Part shown: positions 56,805 to 64,000 of the stretch, piece after piece
How the letters are laid out: each line of letters opens with the position of its first letter
Numbering within the stretch: the stretch's first letter is position 1
DNA from: Nitrosospira sp. Nl5
GTDB taxonomy: Bacteria > Pseudomonadota > Gammaproteobacteria > Burkholderiales > Nitrosomonadaceae
Direction of reading: 5' to 3'
Assembly (NCBI RefSeq): GCF_900102495.1
Contig: NZ_FMVQ01000009.1
Span: 1 to 64,000, forward strand
Length of the DNA stretch: 64,000 nt
Translations under genes and position numbers: made by a program
The notes under the pieces: model-generated
Seen by the model: the letters and a program-made list of their open reading frames with translations, nothing else
What the model was told of the DNA's origin: nothing
Database searches by the model: none

Positions 56805-58949
56805 TCAACCCTTCATACGGCTGATTTTCGCGACTTCCGGAATACGCCTCAAACCGCGCATAACTTGTGCAAGATGATAGCGGTTGCGGACTTGCAACAT
56901 GAAAGTCATGGTGGTATATGCGCCATCTCCCTCCATCGCCACATTGTCGATGTTGGAACCGGCCTCGGCGATCACAGCCGCCACCCTTGCCAACACGCCG
57001 CGCTGATTGGCGACCATCATTTTGATGCTGACTTCGAAATGGCGGGTAATCCCTTTACCCCACGCCACATCCAGCCAATTGTCCGAACTGCCGCGGCTTT
57101 TGGAGGCTACCGGACAATCGCGGATATGAATCACCAACCCTTGATCCTTCTTGATGAAGCCGACGATGGAATCTCCGGGAATCGGACGGCAGCATTTCGC
57201 AAATTGGACCGCCATGCCCTCGGTGCCGAGTATCGTGATGACGTCGCTAACTCCATTTGTACCCGAAGCCGACTCTCCCGGTAGTACCAGTCGCCTCGCT
57301 ATGACTGCCGGCAAGTGCTTGCCTAATCCCATGTCCGCCAATAAATCTTTTTTGGACTTGGCGCCGCTCTCGCGTGCCAGTTTTTCCCACTGCAGCTCGC
57401 TTATCGTTTGCGGATCAACCTTGAGCGACATCAAGGCTTGATTCAGCAGGCGCTCCCCCAGTCTGGCCGACTCTTCGTATTGCATGGTCTTGAGAAAACG
57501 GCGAATATGCGTGCGCGCCTTTCCGGTAACCACGTAGTTAAGCCAGGCGGGGTTGGGTTTTGCGTGCGACGCGGTAACAATCTCGACGCGATCGCCGCTC
57601 CTGAGACTGGTGCGCAGTGGAGCGCTCTCGCCATTTATTTTCGCAGCCACACAGCAGTCGCCGATATCGGTATGCACCGCATAGGCGAAATCAACAGCTG
57701 TCGCACCTTTTGGGAGGGCCAATATTTTGCCTTGGGGCGTAAATACGTAGACTTCGCCAGGAAACAGGTCAACCTTGAGATGTTCCAGAAATTCCAGAGA
57801 ATCAGTGGAATCGCTCAGCGTCTCCAGCAGGCTCTGCAGCCACTGGTGCGTTTTCATATGCAGATCATTAAGATCGGCATCGGTACTCTTATAGAGCCAG
57901 TGCGAGGCGACGCCAGCTTCTGCGATTCGATGCATGTCGGCGGTCCTGATTTGCACTTCTATGGGGGTACCATACGGCCCCCATAGTGTGTTATGCAAGG
58001 ACTGGTAACCGTTTGCCTTCGGAATCGCGATATAGTCCTTGAATTTTCCGGGAATGGGGTTATACAGGCTGTGCAATGCTCCCAGCGCGATGTAACAAGA
58101 GGGCACATCCTTGACGATGACGCGAAAGCCGTAAATATCGAGTACCTCGGAAAATGTAAGATGTTTCTCCGCCATCTTCTTGTAGATACTGTAAAGCTGT
58201 TTTTCACGGCCGGTCACTTCCGCATCCAGCCCCGCTGCCTGCAAACGCTGCTTGATCGCATCAAGGATTTTAGTCACCACTTCGCGGCGATTTCCACGCG
58301 CCGCCTTGGTGGCATTAGTCAGAACCCTGTAGCGCGTAGGAAAAAGATAGCGGAAGCTGAGCTCCTGTAACTCCTGGTAGATATTGTTAAGGCCTAGGCG
58401 GTTGGCAATGGGGGCATAAATTTCCATGGTTTCACGGGCGATGCGGCGCCGCTTCTCCGGCCGCATCGCCTCCAGCGTACGCATGTTGTGCAACCGGTCC
58501 GCCAGTTTGATAAGTATGACACGAACATCTCGCGCCATTGCCAGGAGCATCTTGCGAAAATTCTCCGCTTGCGCGTCCGCATGGGTCTGAAACTCGATCT
58601 TGTCAAGTTTTGAAACGCCATCCACCAGTTCCGCCACTGGCTTGCCAAACCGATTACTGATCTCCGCCTTGGAGACATGGGTGTCTTCCATCACATCGTG
58701 TAACAGCGCGGCGGTCAGCGTTTGCGTATCGAGGCGTAACTTGCCAAGTATGCTGGCTACCGCCAACGGGTGAGAAATGTAAGGTTCGCCGGATTGCCGG
58801 AATTGCCCGGAATGCGCGCTTTGGCTGAAAAGGTAGACGTTCTGAAGCTCAGAAACATCCTCCGGCTTGAGGTAGCTGGATAGTTCGTTGAATAGGAAAT
58901 CCGCCTCGGGCAAGGTAGCAGAGGAAGCCGGCAGACCTCGTGCTTGCAT
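56805..58949 (-). CDS. spoT: Bifunctional (p)ppGpp synthetase/hydrolase
   Basis: Stringent-response enzyme of 714 aa. N-terminal HD hydrolase with ISHPLAVA (His60) and LLHDVMEDT (His84-Asp85); synthetase domain with KFKDYIAIPKANGYQSLHNT and IEVQIRTADMHRIAEAG; TGS domain near 405-465 (EVYVFTPQGKILALPKGATA); C-terminal ACT domain (ANQRGVLARVAAVIAEAGSN). The intact HD motif means it can hydrolyse, so SpoT/Rel-type rather than RelA. Order gmk-rpoZ-spoT matches E. coli. It converges with metH. Confidence 0.95.
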   Translation of the reverse strand: MQARGLPASSATLPEADFLFNELSSYLKPEDVSELQNVYLFSQSAHSGQFRQSGEPYISHPLAVASILGKLRLDTQTLTAALLHDVMEDTHVSKAEISNRFGKPVAELVDGVSKLDKIEFQTHADAQAENFRKMLLAMARDVRVILIKLADRLHNMRTLEAMRPEKRRRIARETMEIYAPIANRLGLNNIYQELQELSFRYLFPTRYRVLTNATKAARGNRREVVTKILDAIKQRLQAAGLDAEVTGREKQLYSIYKKMAEKHLTFSEVLDIYGFRVIVKDVPSCYIALGALHSLYNPIPGKFKDYIAIPKANGYQSLHNTLWGPYGTPIEVQIRTADMHRIAEAGVASHWLYKSTDADLNDLHMKTHQWLQSLLETLSDSTDSLEFLEHLKVDLFPGEVYVFTPQGKILALPKGATAVDFAYAVHTDIGDCCVAAKINGESAPLRTSLRSGDRVEIVTASHAKPNPAWLNYVVTGKARTHIRRFLKTMQYEESARLGERLLNQALMSLKVDPQTISELQWEKLARESGAKSKKDLLADMGLGKHLPAVIARRLVLPGESASGTNGVSDVITILGTEGMAVQFAKCCRPIPGDSIVGFIKKDQGLVIHIRDCPVASKSRGSSDNWLDVAWGKGITRHFEVSIKMMVANQRGVLARVAAVIAEAGSNIDNVAMEGDGAYTTMTFMLQVRNRYHLAQVMRGLRRIPEVAKISRMKG

Positions 58950-59091
58950 CGTAATTTCCTTTATTCTCTGTGATAAGCCCCTGCTGGATAGGCTCTCGGG
59001 ATGGAAACGCTCATAACACCTATTAGATACCTTATGTCGGCAAATGAATCCAACCCAGGCTTTTTATTTTAGATGTGCCTTTTTGGTAAAA

Positions 59092-59298
59092 TCAAAGGGG
59101 ACCTACATTTAGAATTTCCATACCCACTTTTCCCTGGGCCACTTCGCGCAACGCGATGACAGTAGGCTTATCCCGCGCGGCCTCCACCATAGGGGCGCCA
59201 CCGATCGAAAGCTGTCTTGCCCGAATGGTTGCGGCCAGTGTCATATCAAAACGGTTGGGAATTTTTTTCAAACAATCGTCAACAGTAATGCGTGCCAT
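59092..59298 (-). CDS. rpoZ: RNA polymerase omega subunit
   Basis: 68-aa subunit that assists folding and assembly of the beta' subunit and binds ppGpp. The canonical start [20 protein letters not shown] and the [20 protein letters not shown] segments are clear. GGGAA lies 8 bases upstream of the chosen ATG; an earlier in-frame start would add 21 atypical residues. Located between gmk and spoT. Confidence 0.95.
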   Translation of the reverse strand: MARITVDDCLKKIPNRFDMTLAATIRARQLSIGGAPMVEAARDKPTVIALREVAQGKVGMEILNVGPL

Positions 59299-59425
59299 AA
59301 TATTGTTCCCGGTAAAGTGTGTCAGAAGTTGCGGTACAAAATGCTCAAAAAGGATTTGCAATCCAGCAAAGAGTAACCGAAGGAACCGTCAAGGTAGGCG
59401 GATGTGTGGAGACCGTCCCAAACCG

Positions 59426-60052
59426 TTATAAAACAGGGATTCTGCCGAGTTGTGTGATCAGGTTATGGTGACGCCCACGTTGGCTCGTCATTCTCAAACG
59501 CTCAGCTTGTACGATACAGGCCAGTTCCTGCAGTGCCTTGTCCAGCTTCTCATTTATGATAACATAATCATATTCGCTCAAATGGCCGATCTCCTCACGG
59601 GCGGCGGCCAGACGCCGCGCAATCGCTTCCGCGCTATCCTGCGCCCGCTGCCTTAAGCGGGTTTCAAGCGTCTCCAATGATGGCGGCAAAACAAAAATTC
59701 CCACTGCTTTGGGAAAGTTTCTGCGTACCTGTTGCGCGCCCTGGCTGTCAATTTCCAGCAGGATGTCCCGCCCGGACATGATGGTTTCGTTTATCCATTT
59801 TTGCGACGTGCCGTACAGATTTCCGTAAACTTCCGCGCTTTCCAGAAATTCGTTCTGGTCCAATTTCTGTTCGAAAATTTCCCGGCTTATGAAATGGTAA
59901 TCGCGCCCGTCCACTTCTTCGGGGCGCGGAGCCCGGGAGGTGTATGAAACAGACAGGCTCAGATCGATGCCAGTCTGAAGCAAGGCCTTAACCAGACTGG
60001 TTTTTCCTGCCCCTGACGGAGCGCTGACGATAAATAAGTTGCCGGGCATCAT
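59426..60052 (-). CDS. gmk: Guanylate kinase
   Basis: Phosphorylates GMP to GDP. 208 aa. P-loop LFIVSAPSGAGKTSLVKAL at 6-24; GMP-binding SVSYTSRAPRPEEVDGRDYHFI; and ILLEIDSQGAQQVR; lid residues RLRQRAQDS. It heads the gmk-rpoZ-spoT order. Confidence 0.97.
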   Translation of the reverse strand: MMPGNLFIVSAPSGAGKTSLVKALLQTGIDLSLSVSYTSRAPRPEEVDGRDYHFISREIFEQKLDQNEFLESAEVYGNLYGTSQKWINETIMSGRDILLEIDSQGAQQVRRNFPKAVGIFVLPPSLETLETRLRQRAQDSAEAIARRLAAAREEIGHLSEYDYVIINEKLDKALQELACIVQAERLRMTSQRGRHHNLITQLGRIPVL

Positions 60053-60098
60053 TTTTCAGTAGCGTTTTTCAAAGTGTAGCCTGGCCCTCTAATTCATT

Positions 60099-60530
60099 CT
60101 AGCGGGACTGAACCCAACGCACGATATCCTGTGCCGACATGGCGCCTGACTGTCGCGCCACCTCGCGCCCGCCCTTGAAAAGGGCCAGAGTAGGAATGCT
60201 GCGGATGCTGTATTGGGTACCTAGCGCTGGCTCAGCCTCGGTGTTCACCTTGGCCAGACGCGTGTGCGGCTCTAGCATGCCTGTCGCCTGGACGAACGCC
60301 GGCGCCATCATCTTGCAGGGCCCGCACCAGGGCGCCCAGAAATCCACTAATATCGGGACGTCATTGCGTTCGAGGTATCTGGCAAAAGTAGCGGCGGTTA
60401 GCTCGACCGGATGACCGGTAAACAACGGCTTGTGGCATTGTCCGCAATTAGGTTGCTGGTCGAGCCGCGCCGTTGGTACGCGATTGACAGCGTGACAGCG
60501 GGGGCAGACAAGATGCAAGGAATCGCTCAT
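60099..60530 (-). CDS. trxC: Thioredoxin 2
   Basis: Protein disulfide reductase of 143 aa. An N-terminal zinc-binding segment with two CxxC pairs (CPRC near 9-12, CGQC near 29-32) precedes the thioredoxin fold with active-site WCGPC near 68-72 and the cis-Pro segment RSIPTLALF. The extra zinc domain identifies Trx2, which is tied to oxidative-stress response. It lies just upstream of gmk on the same strand. Confidence 0.95.
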   Translation of the reverse strand: MSDSLHLVCPRCHAVNRVPTARLDQQPNCGQCHKPLFTGHPVELTAATFARYLERNDVPILVDFWAPWCGPCKMMAPAFVQATGMLEPHTRLAKVNTEAEPALGTQYSIRSIPTLALFKGGREVARQSGAMSAQDIVRWVQSR

Positions 60531-60806
60531 GAAAGTTTCCCTGTCTGATGAGAACAGGAAAAGATTCTACTCCATCTTTTAATCTTGCGAGTACTGCGCT
60601 TGGTTTGCTCTTGCGCGCCAGAGGAACGATACTCTCCTGGTATTGCAGCATGGGGCGCGAACCATCAATACAACCGCCGGGCTAGGAGGCCAGGCGACTG
60701 TCAGCGCTACGAGCCCTTTTCGGGTTACTCTATTATTGAAAATACTGCGGGCAACCGAGGTTTAGAGTAGCGATCTCACATTAATTCCGGGACTGCTCTC
60801 CTGAAG
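60531..60806. other. Intergenic region, no gene identified
   Basis: About 275 bases between trxC and yicC. A weak inverted repeat around GAGCCC/GGGTTACTC near 60711 is visible without a T-run. No supported coding frame or RNA gene. Confidence 0.4.
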
Positions 60807-61673
60807 CTATTCGATATTCTGCACCTGCTCGCGCATCTGCTCGATCAGTACCTTGAGTTCCATGGATACTCTCGACACTTCCGCATCCACCGATTTGGAG
60901 CCTATCGTGTTGGCTTCCCGATTGAGTTCCTGCATCAAAAAATCCATGCGTTTGCCGATTGCCCCCCCGCTGGACAAAACCCGCTCCACTTCGTCCAGAT
61001 GAGTCTGCAAGCGCGACAACTCCTCATCTACATCGATCTTGCTGGCGAATAAGGACAACTCCTGGCGGATGCGGTCATCGTCGTGATTTATCATGGCTTC
61101 CTGCAACCGGGACCTGACTTTTTCCTGGAAAGCCATCAGCAATGCGGGAATACGCGGCGAAATCTCCGCCGTCAGGCGGCGCATCCTGTCAAGACGCTCG
61201 AGGAGTACGGCTTTAAGCTTTTCGCCTTCGCGCGCCCGCGCCGCCGCAAATTCATCCAGGGCGGCATGCAGCAGTTCCATGCAGGGGTCGCGCAAATCCT
61301 GTGTCGGCAGCGAACCCGCGCCCAATATTCCAGGCCAGCGGAGAATGTCCGCCACTTCCAGACCGCGTGCTTCGGGTAGCGCCACTCTGATTGTACGGTC
61401 CAATTCCAGCAATTTCTGTAACAGGTTGGCATTGATCTGCTGCGGATCTTCCTCCCCTGCGTACCGGAAAAAGCTTAAACGGCAATCTATCTTTCCTCGG
61501 TTCAACCGGGCTGTCAGCAGTTCGCGCATCGCCGCCTCCAGCAAGCGAAGCTCGTCAGGCAGACGAAACTGGATGTCAAGGTAACGGTTATTGACGGAGC
61601 GTAGCTCCAGGTTGAGTGAACCGCTCGGCAATTCCTTTGTAACCACCGCATAACCGGTCATGCTGTAGATCAT
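60807..61673 (-). CDS. yicC: YicC/YloC-family endoribonuclease
   Basis: 288 aa. N-terminal MIYSMTGYAVVTKEL and ELRSVNNRYLDIQFRLP are the family signature; the C terminus carries HLDEVERVLSSGGAIGKRMDFLMQELNREANTIGSKS. YicC-type proteins have been shown to be RNases in E. coli and B. subtilis. It diverges from rph, and gmk lies nearby, matching the frequent yicC-gmk neighbourhood. Confidence 0.94.
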   Translation of the reverse strand: MIYSMTGYAVVTKELPSGSLNLELRSVNNRYLDIQFRLPDELRLLEAAMRELLTARLNRGKIDCRLSFFRYAGEEDPQQINANLLQKLLELDRTIRVALPEARGLEVADILRWPGILGAGSLPTQDLRDPCMELLHAALDEFAAARAREGEKLKAVLLERLDRMRRLTAEISPRIPALLMAFQEKVRSRLQEAMINHDDDRIRQELSLFASKIDVDEELSRLQTHLDEVERVLSSGGAIGKRMDFLMQELNREANTIGSKSVDAEVSRVSMELKVLIEQMREQVQNIE

Positions 61674-61853
61674 GCTAACTTAACCACCGACAAGTCCTTA
61701 ATACGTTAAAATATGGGCCACTTCATCATCGCGGATTATGCCACAACGCATCAGGCACACAATCCTTGCTGACAGTCCTGGCAGATTTTGCTTGATGTGC
61801 CTTACGGCACAAGCTCTGCCTTCATTCGTTATCCTTAAGACTGATCAATAGCC

Positions 61854-62573
61854 ATGCGCCCCAGCAATCGCACTCCAACTCAACTCCGCTCCGTTGAAAT
61901 CACTCGCCATTACACCCGGTACGCTGAGGGCGCGGTGTTGATCGCGTGCGGCGACACCAAGGTATTGTGTACGGCCAGTGTTGATGAAAAAGTGCCGCCT
62001 TTTCTCAGAGGCAAGGGCCAAGGCTGGCTCACTGCCGAATATGGCATGCTGCCGCGTTCCACTCATGAACGGATGCAGCGCGAAGCAGCCAAGGGTAAGC
62101 AATCCGGCCGCACCATGGAAATCCAGCGCCTGATTGGGCGCGCATTACGTTCCGTAGTGGATCTGACAAAGCTTGGCGAGCGCACCATCCAGATTGACTG
62201 CGATGTTATCCAGGCCGATGGCGGCACGCGTACCGCGAGCATCACGGGCGCATTTGTGGCTCTACATGATGCTGTAGATAAGCTGCTGTACCGGCAATTG
62301 ATTCCCGCCACGCCGATATCCACTCATGTCGCCGCAGTCTCAGTCGGGGTATACGAGGGCGTTCCAGTGCTTGACCTGGATTATGTGGAAGATTCCTGCT
62401 GCGACACCGACATGAACGTCGTAATGACCGGCGATTCCGGCTTGGTGGAAGTGCAGGGCACCGCCGAAGGCGTCTCGTTTAGCCGGCAGGAGTTGAATGC
62501 CATGCTGGACCTGGCGCAGCGGGGAATACAGGAGTTGATCGGAATTCAGAAAACGGCGCTGTCAAAAAAATGA
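61854..62573 (+). CDS. rph: Ribonuclease PH
   Basis: Phosphorolytic 3' exoribonuclease that trims tRNA ends. 239 aa. [20 protein letters not shown] at the start, [60 protein letters not shown] and [14 protein letters not shown] are all family motifs. It overlaps rdgB by 4 bases (ATGA). Confidence 0.97.
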   Translation: MRPSNRTPTQLRSVEITRHYTRYAEGAVLIACGDTKVLCTASVDEKVPPFLRGKGQGWLTAEYGMLPRSTHERMQREAAKGKQSGRTMEIQRLIGRALRSVVDLTKLGERTIQIDCDVIQADGGTRTASITGAFVALHDAVDKLLYRQLIPATPISTHVAAVSVGVYEGVPVLDLDYVEDSCCDTDMNVVMTGDSGLVEVQGTAEGVSFSRQELNAMLDLAQRGIQELIGIQKTALSKK

Positions 62574-63178
62574 GCGTCAAAAAAATGCAGAAACTCGTTA
62601 TTGCCAGCAGCAACTCCGGTAAATTGCGGGAAATTCGTCACTTGCTTGAACCGTTGGGGATTGAGGTATTGCCGCAGTCCGCCTTCAATGTTCCGGAGGC
62701 GGAAGAGCCTTATTGCACCTTCGTCGAAAACGCTCTTGCCAAGGCGCGCCACGCCAGCAAATTGTGTGGATGGCCGGCGCTGGCGGATGATTCCGGGATA
62801 TGCGTGGATGCCTTGAACGGTGGACCGGGAATTTATTCGGCACGCTATGCGGGAGAGCCCAGATCGGATGAGCGAAATAATCAGAAGCTGGTCGAGGTGT
62901 TAAGGGACCAGCCCGACCGAAAGGCCCACTATTACTGCATCATTACCCTGGTGCGCCATGCCGATGACCCGCAGCCCATCATCGCCGACGGCGCGTGGCA
63001 CGGCGAGATCATTCTGGAGCCACGCGGTAAAGGCGGCTTCGGTTACGATCCTTATTTTTTTCTGCCGGGGCTGGGTAAAACCGCAGCCGAGCTTCCGATG
63101 GAGCAAAAAAATCGAATCAGCCACCGCGGCAAGGCACTGGCCCGACTCGTAGAGAGCATCAAGGAAGAGACATTTTGA
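62570..63178 (+). CDS. rdgB: XTP/dITP diphosphatase
   Basis: House-cleaning pyrophosphatase that removes non-canonical purine nucleotides. 202 aa. [15 protein letters not shown] at the N terminus, [25 protein letters not shown] near 68, [30 protein letters not shown] near 160, and ISHRGKAL. The ATG overlapping rph was used; Met6 (MQKLVIASS) is also possible. Confidence 0.96.
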   Translation: MSVKKMQKLVIASSNSGKLREIRHLLEPLGIEVLPQSAFNVPEAEEPYCTFVENALAKARHASKLCGWPALADDSGICVDALNGGPGIYSARYAGEPRSDERNNQKLVEVLRDQPDRKAHYYCIITLVRHADDPQPIIADGAWHGEIILEPRGKGGFGYDPYFFLPGLGKTAAELPMEQKNRISHRGKALARLVESIKEETF

Positions 63179-63264
63179 CGGGATTGCCAGACAACTGGAA
63201 AGGTAAAACAGATTTCAATTACAGTTGAGCCGACGCCTTCTGTTTGCTGCATCTCAAATTGATC

Positions 63265-64000
63265 ATGACAACGATCATTTCCCCCGCATCCATACTGGGT
63301 TCCCAGTCTCCCAGACTGAAATCACTCCCTCCGCTGGGTCTTTATATCCATATCCCGTGGTGCATGAAGAAGTGCCCCTATTGCGATTTCAATTCTCACG
63401 AGGTGCGCGGCGGGGAAGGCAACGTACCGGAGGCCGAATACGTGGCGGCATTGATCCGCGATCTTGAAGCGGCGTTACCGCAGGTCTGGGGACGCAGAGT
63501 AACCAGTGTATTTTTTGGTGGCGGCACACCCAGCCTGTTTAGCGCCCGATCCATCGATGCAATTCTTGCTGCAGTGAGAGCTTTGCTGCCGCTGGAGCAC
63601 TTTGCCGAAATTACGTTGGAAGCCAATCCCGGAACCTTCGAGGTGAAAAAGTTCGCCGATTTCCGCGCCGCCGGGATCAATCGCCTGTCCATAGGTATTC
63701 AAAGCTTCAATCCCGGGCATCTTCAATCGCTGGGACGAATACACGACGACCGCGAAACGCATCGCGCAATTGAAATCGCCCAGAAGAATTTCGACAATGT
63801 GAATCTCGATCTGATGTATGCACTCCCGGATCAGACACTGGAGCAGGCCCGTAATGATATCGAGACGGCGGCCGCATACGGTGTCTCTCATATTTCCGCT
63901 TATCATCTGACATTGGAGCCTAATACGCTGTTTCACCGCTACCCGCCACCGTTGCCCGATGACGATCTATCGGCGGAAATGCAGATAATGATCGAGGAAA
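63265..64000 (+). CDS. hemW: Haem chaperone HemW / radical SAM coproporphyrinogen oxidase-like (3' end outside window)
   Basis: Frame runs open from its ATG to the last base (245 codons). The radical-SAM cysteine motif is PWCMKKCPYCDFNSH near 32-46. FGGGTPSLFSARSID, EANPGTFEVKKFADFRAAGINRLSIGIQSF and NVNLDLMYALPDQT follow, typical of HemW, which inserts haem rather than oxidising coproporphyrinogen. It follows rdgB as in other proteobacteria. The C terminus is cut off. Confidence 0.93.
   Translation, partial: MTTIISPASILGSQSPRLKSLPPLGLYIHIPWCMKKCPYCDFNSHEVRGGEGNVPEAEYVAALIRDLEAALPQVWGRRVTSVFFGGGTPSLFSARSIDAILAAVRALLPLEHFAEITLEANPGTFEVKKFADFRAAGINRLSIGIQSFNPGHLQSLGRIHDDRETHRAIEIAQKNFDNVNLDLMYALPDQTLEQARNDIETAAAYGVSHISAYHLTLEPNTLFHRYPPPLPDDDLSAEMQIMIEE

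Overview
The window reads as chromosome of a betaproteobacterium of the Nitrosomonadaceae, most likely a Nitrosospira-like ammonia oxidiser. This is inferred from gene content and order: gmk-rpoZ-spoT, purD-purH-fis-dusB, pepP-ubiH, rph-rdgB-hemW, a glycolate-oxidase set beside tartronate-semialdehyde reductase, PEP-CTERM proteins and many decayed IS elements. No rRNA or species-diagnostic gene is present, so the genus stays an inference.

Layout. 1-7.6 kb: tail of an unknown gene with a strong terminator, ftsK, then glxR-glcD-glcE-glcF, which oxidises glycolate and moves the carbon toward glycerate. 7.7-11.8 kb: an orphan methyltransferase, a TetR regulator and a glutathione S-transferase diverging over an 18-bp palindrome, then a rubredoxin-reductase gene preceded by a 53-codon ORF that looks like a rubredoxin without its metal cysteines. 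12-17 kb: accessory region with a glycine-zipper protein, a His/Gly repeat protein, a broken IS1182-type element, a HAF-repeat PEP-CTERM protein, an orphan IS end and a Pro/Ser-rich secreted protein.

17-24 kb holds the most striking locus. A 977-residue protein fuses a y4iL-type catalase domain to a LodA/GoxA-type quinoprotein oxidase, followed 10 bases later by a LodB-type flavoprotein. Two 12-bp palindromes lie upstream. A short secreted protein and an Agd3-like secreted polysaccharide deacetylase face it. My reading is an H2O2-forming oxidase that carries its own peroxide-removing domain, possibly a surface or biofilm system.

25-33 kb: tRNA-Lys(CTT), a Mut7-C RNase-like protein diverging from an exported Pcm, a MITE-like repeat, a polytopic spermidine-synthase-like protein, a serine recombinase with a Ser-to-Cys active site, and a GNAT/crystallin-J1 pair. 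33-38.3 kb is a decayed island ending at tRNA-Ala(CGC): cspA, an IS3 remnant, lytic transglycosylase and nuclease fragments, a GIY-YIG protein, an EVE-HNH (type IV restriction-like) gene split by a frameshift, and a P4-type integrase pseudogene.

38.4-64 kb is mostly conserved core: hemF, purD, purH, fis, dusB, ubiH, pepP, murU, amgK, ubiK, comM, a flavin amine oxidase, metH, spoT, rpoZ, gmk, trxC, yicC, rph, rdgB and the start of hemW.
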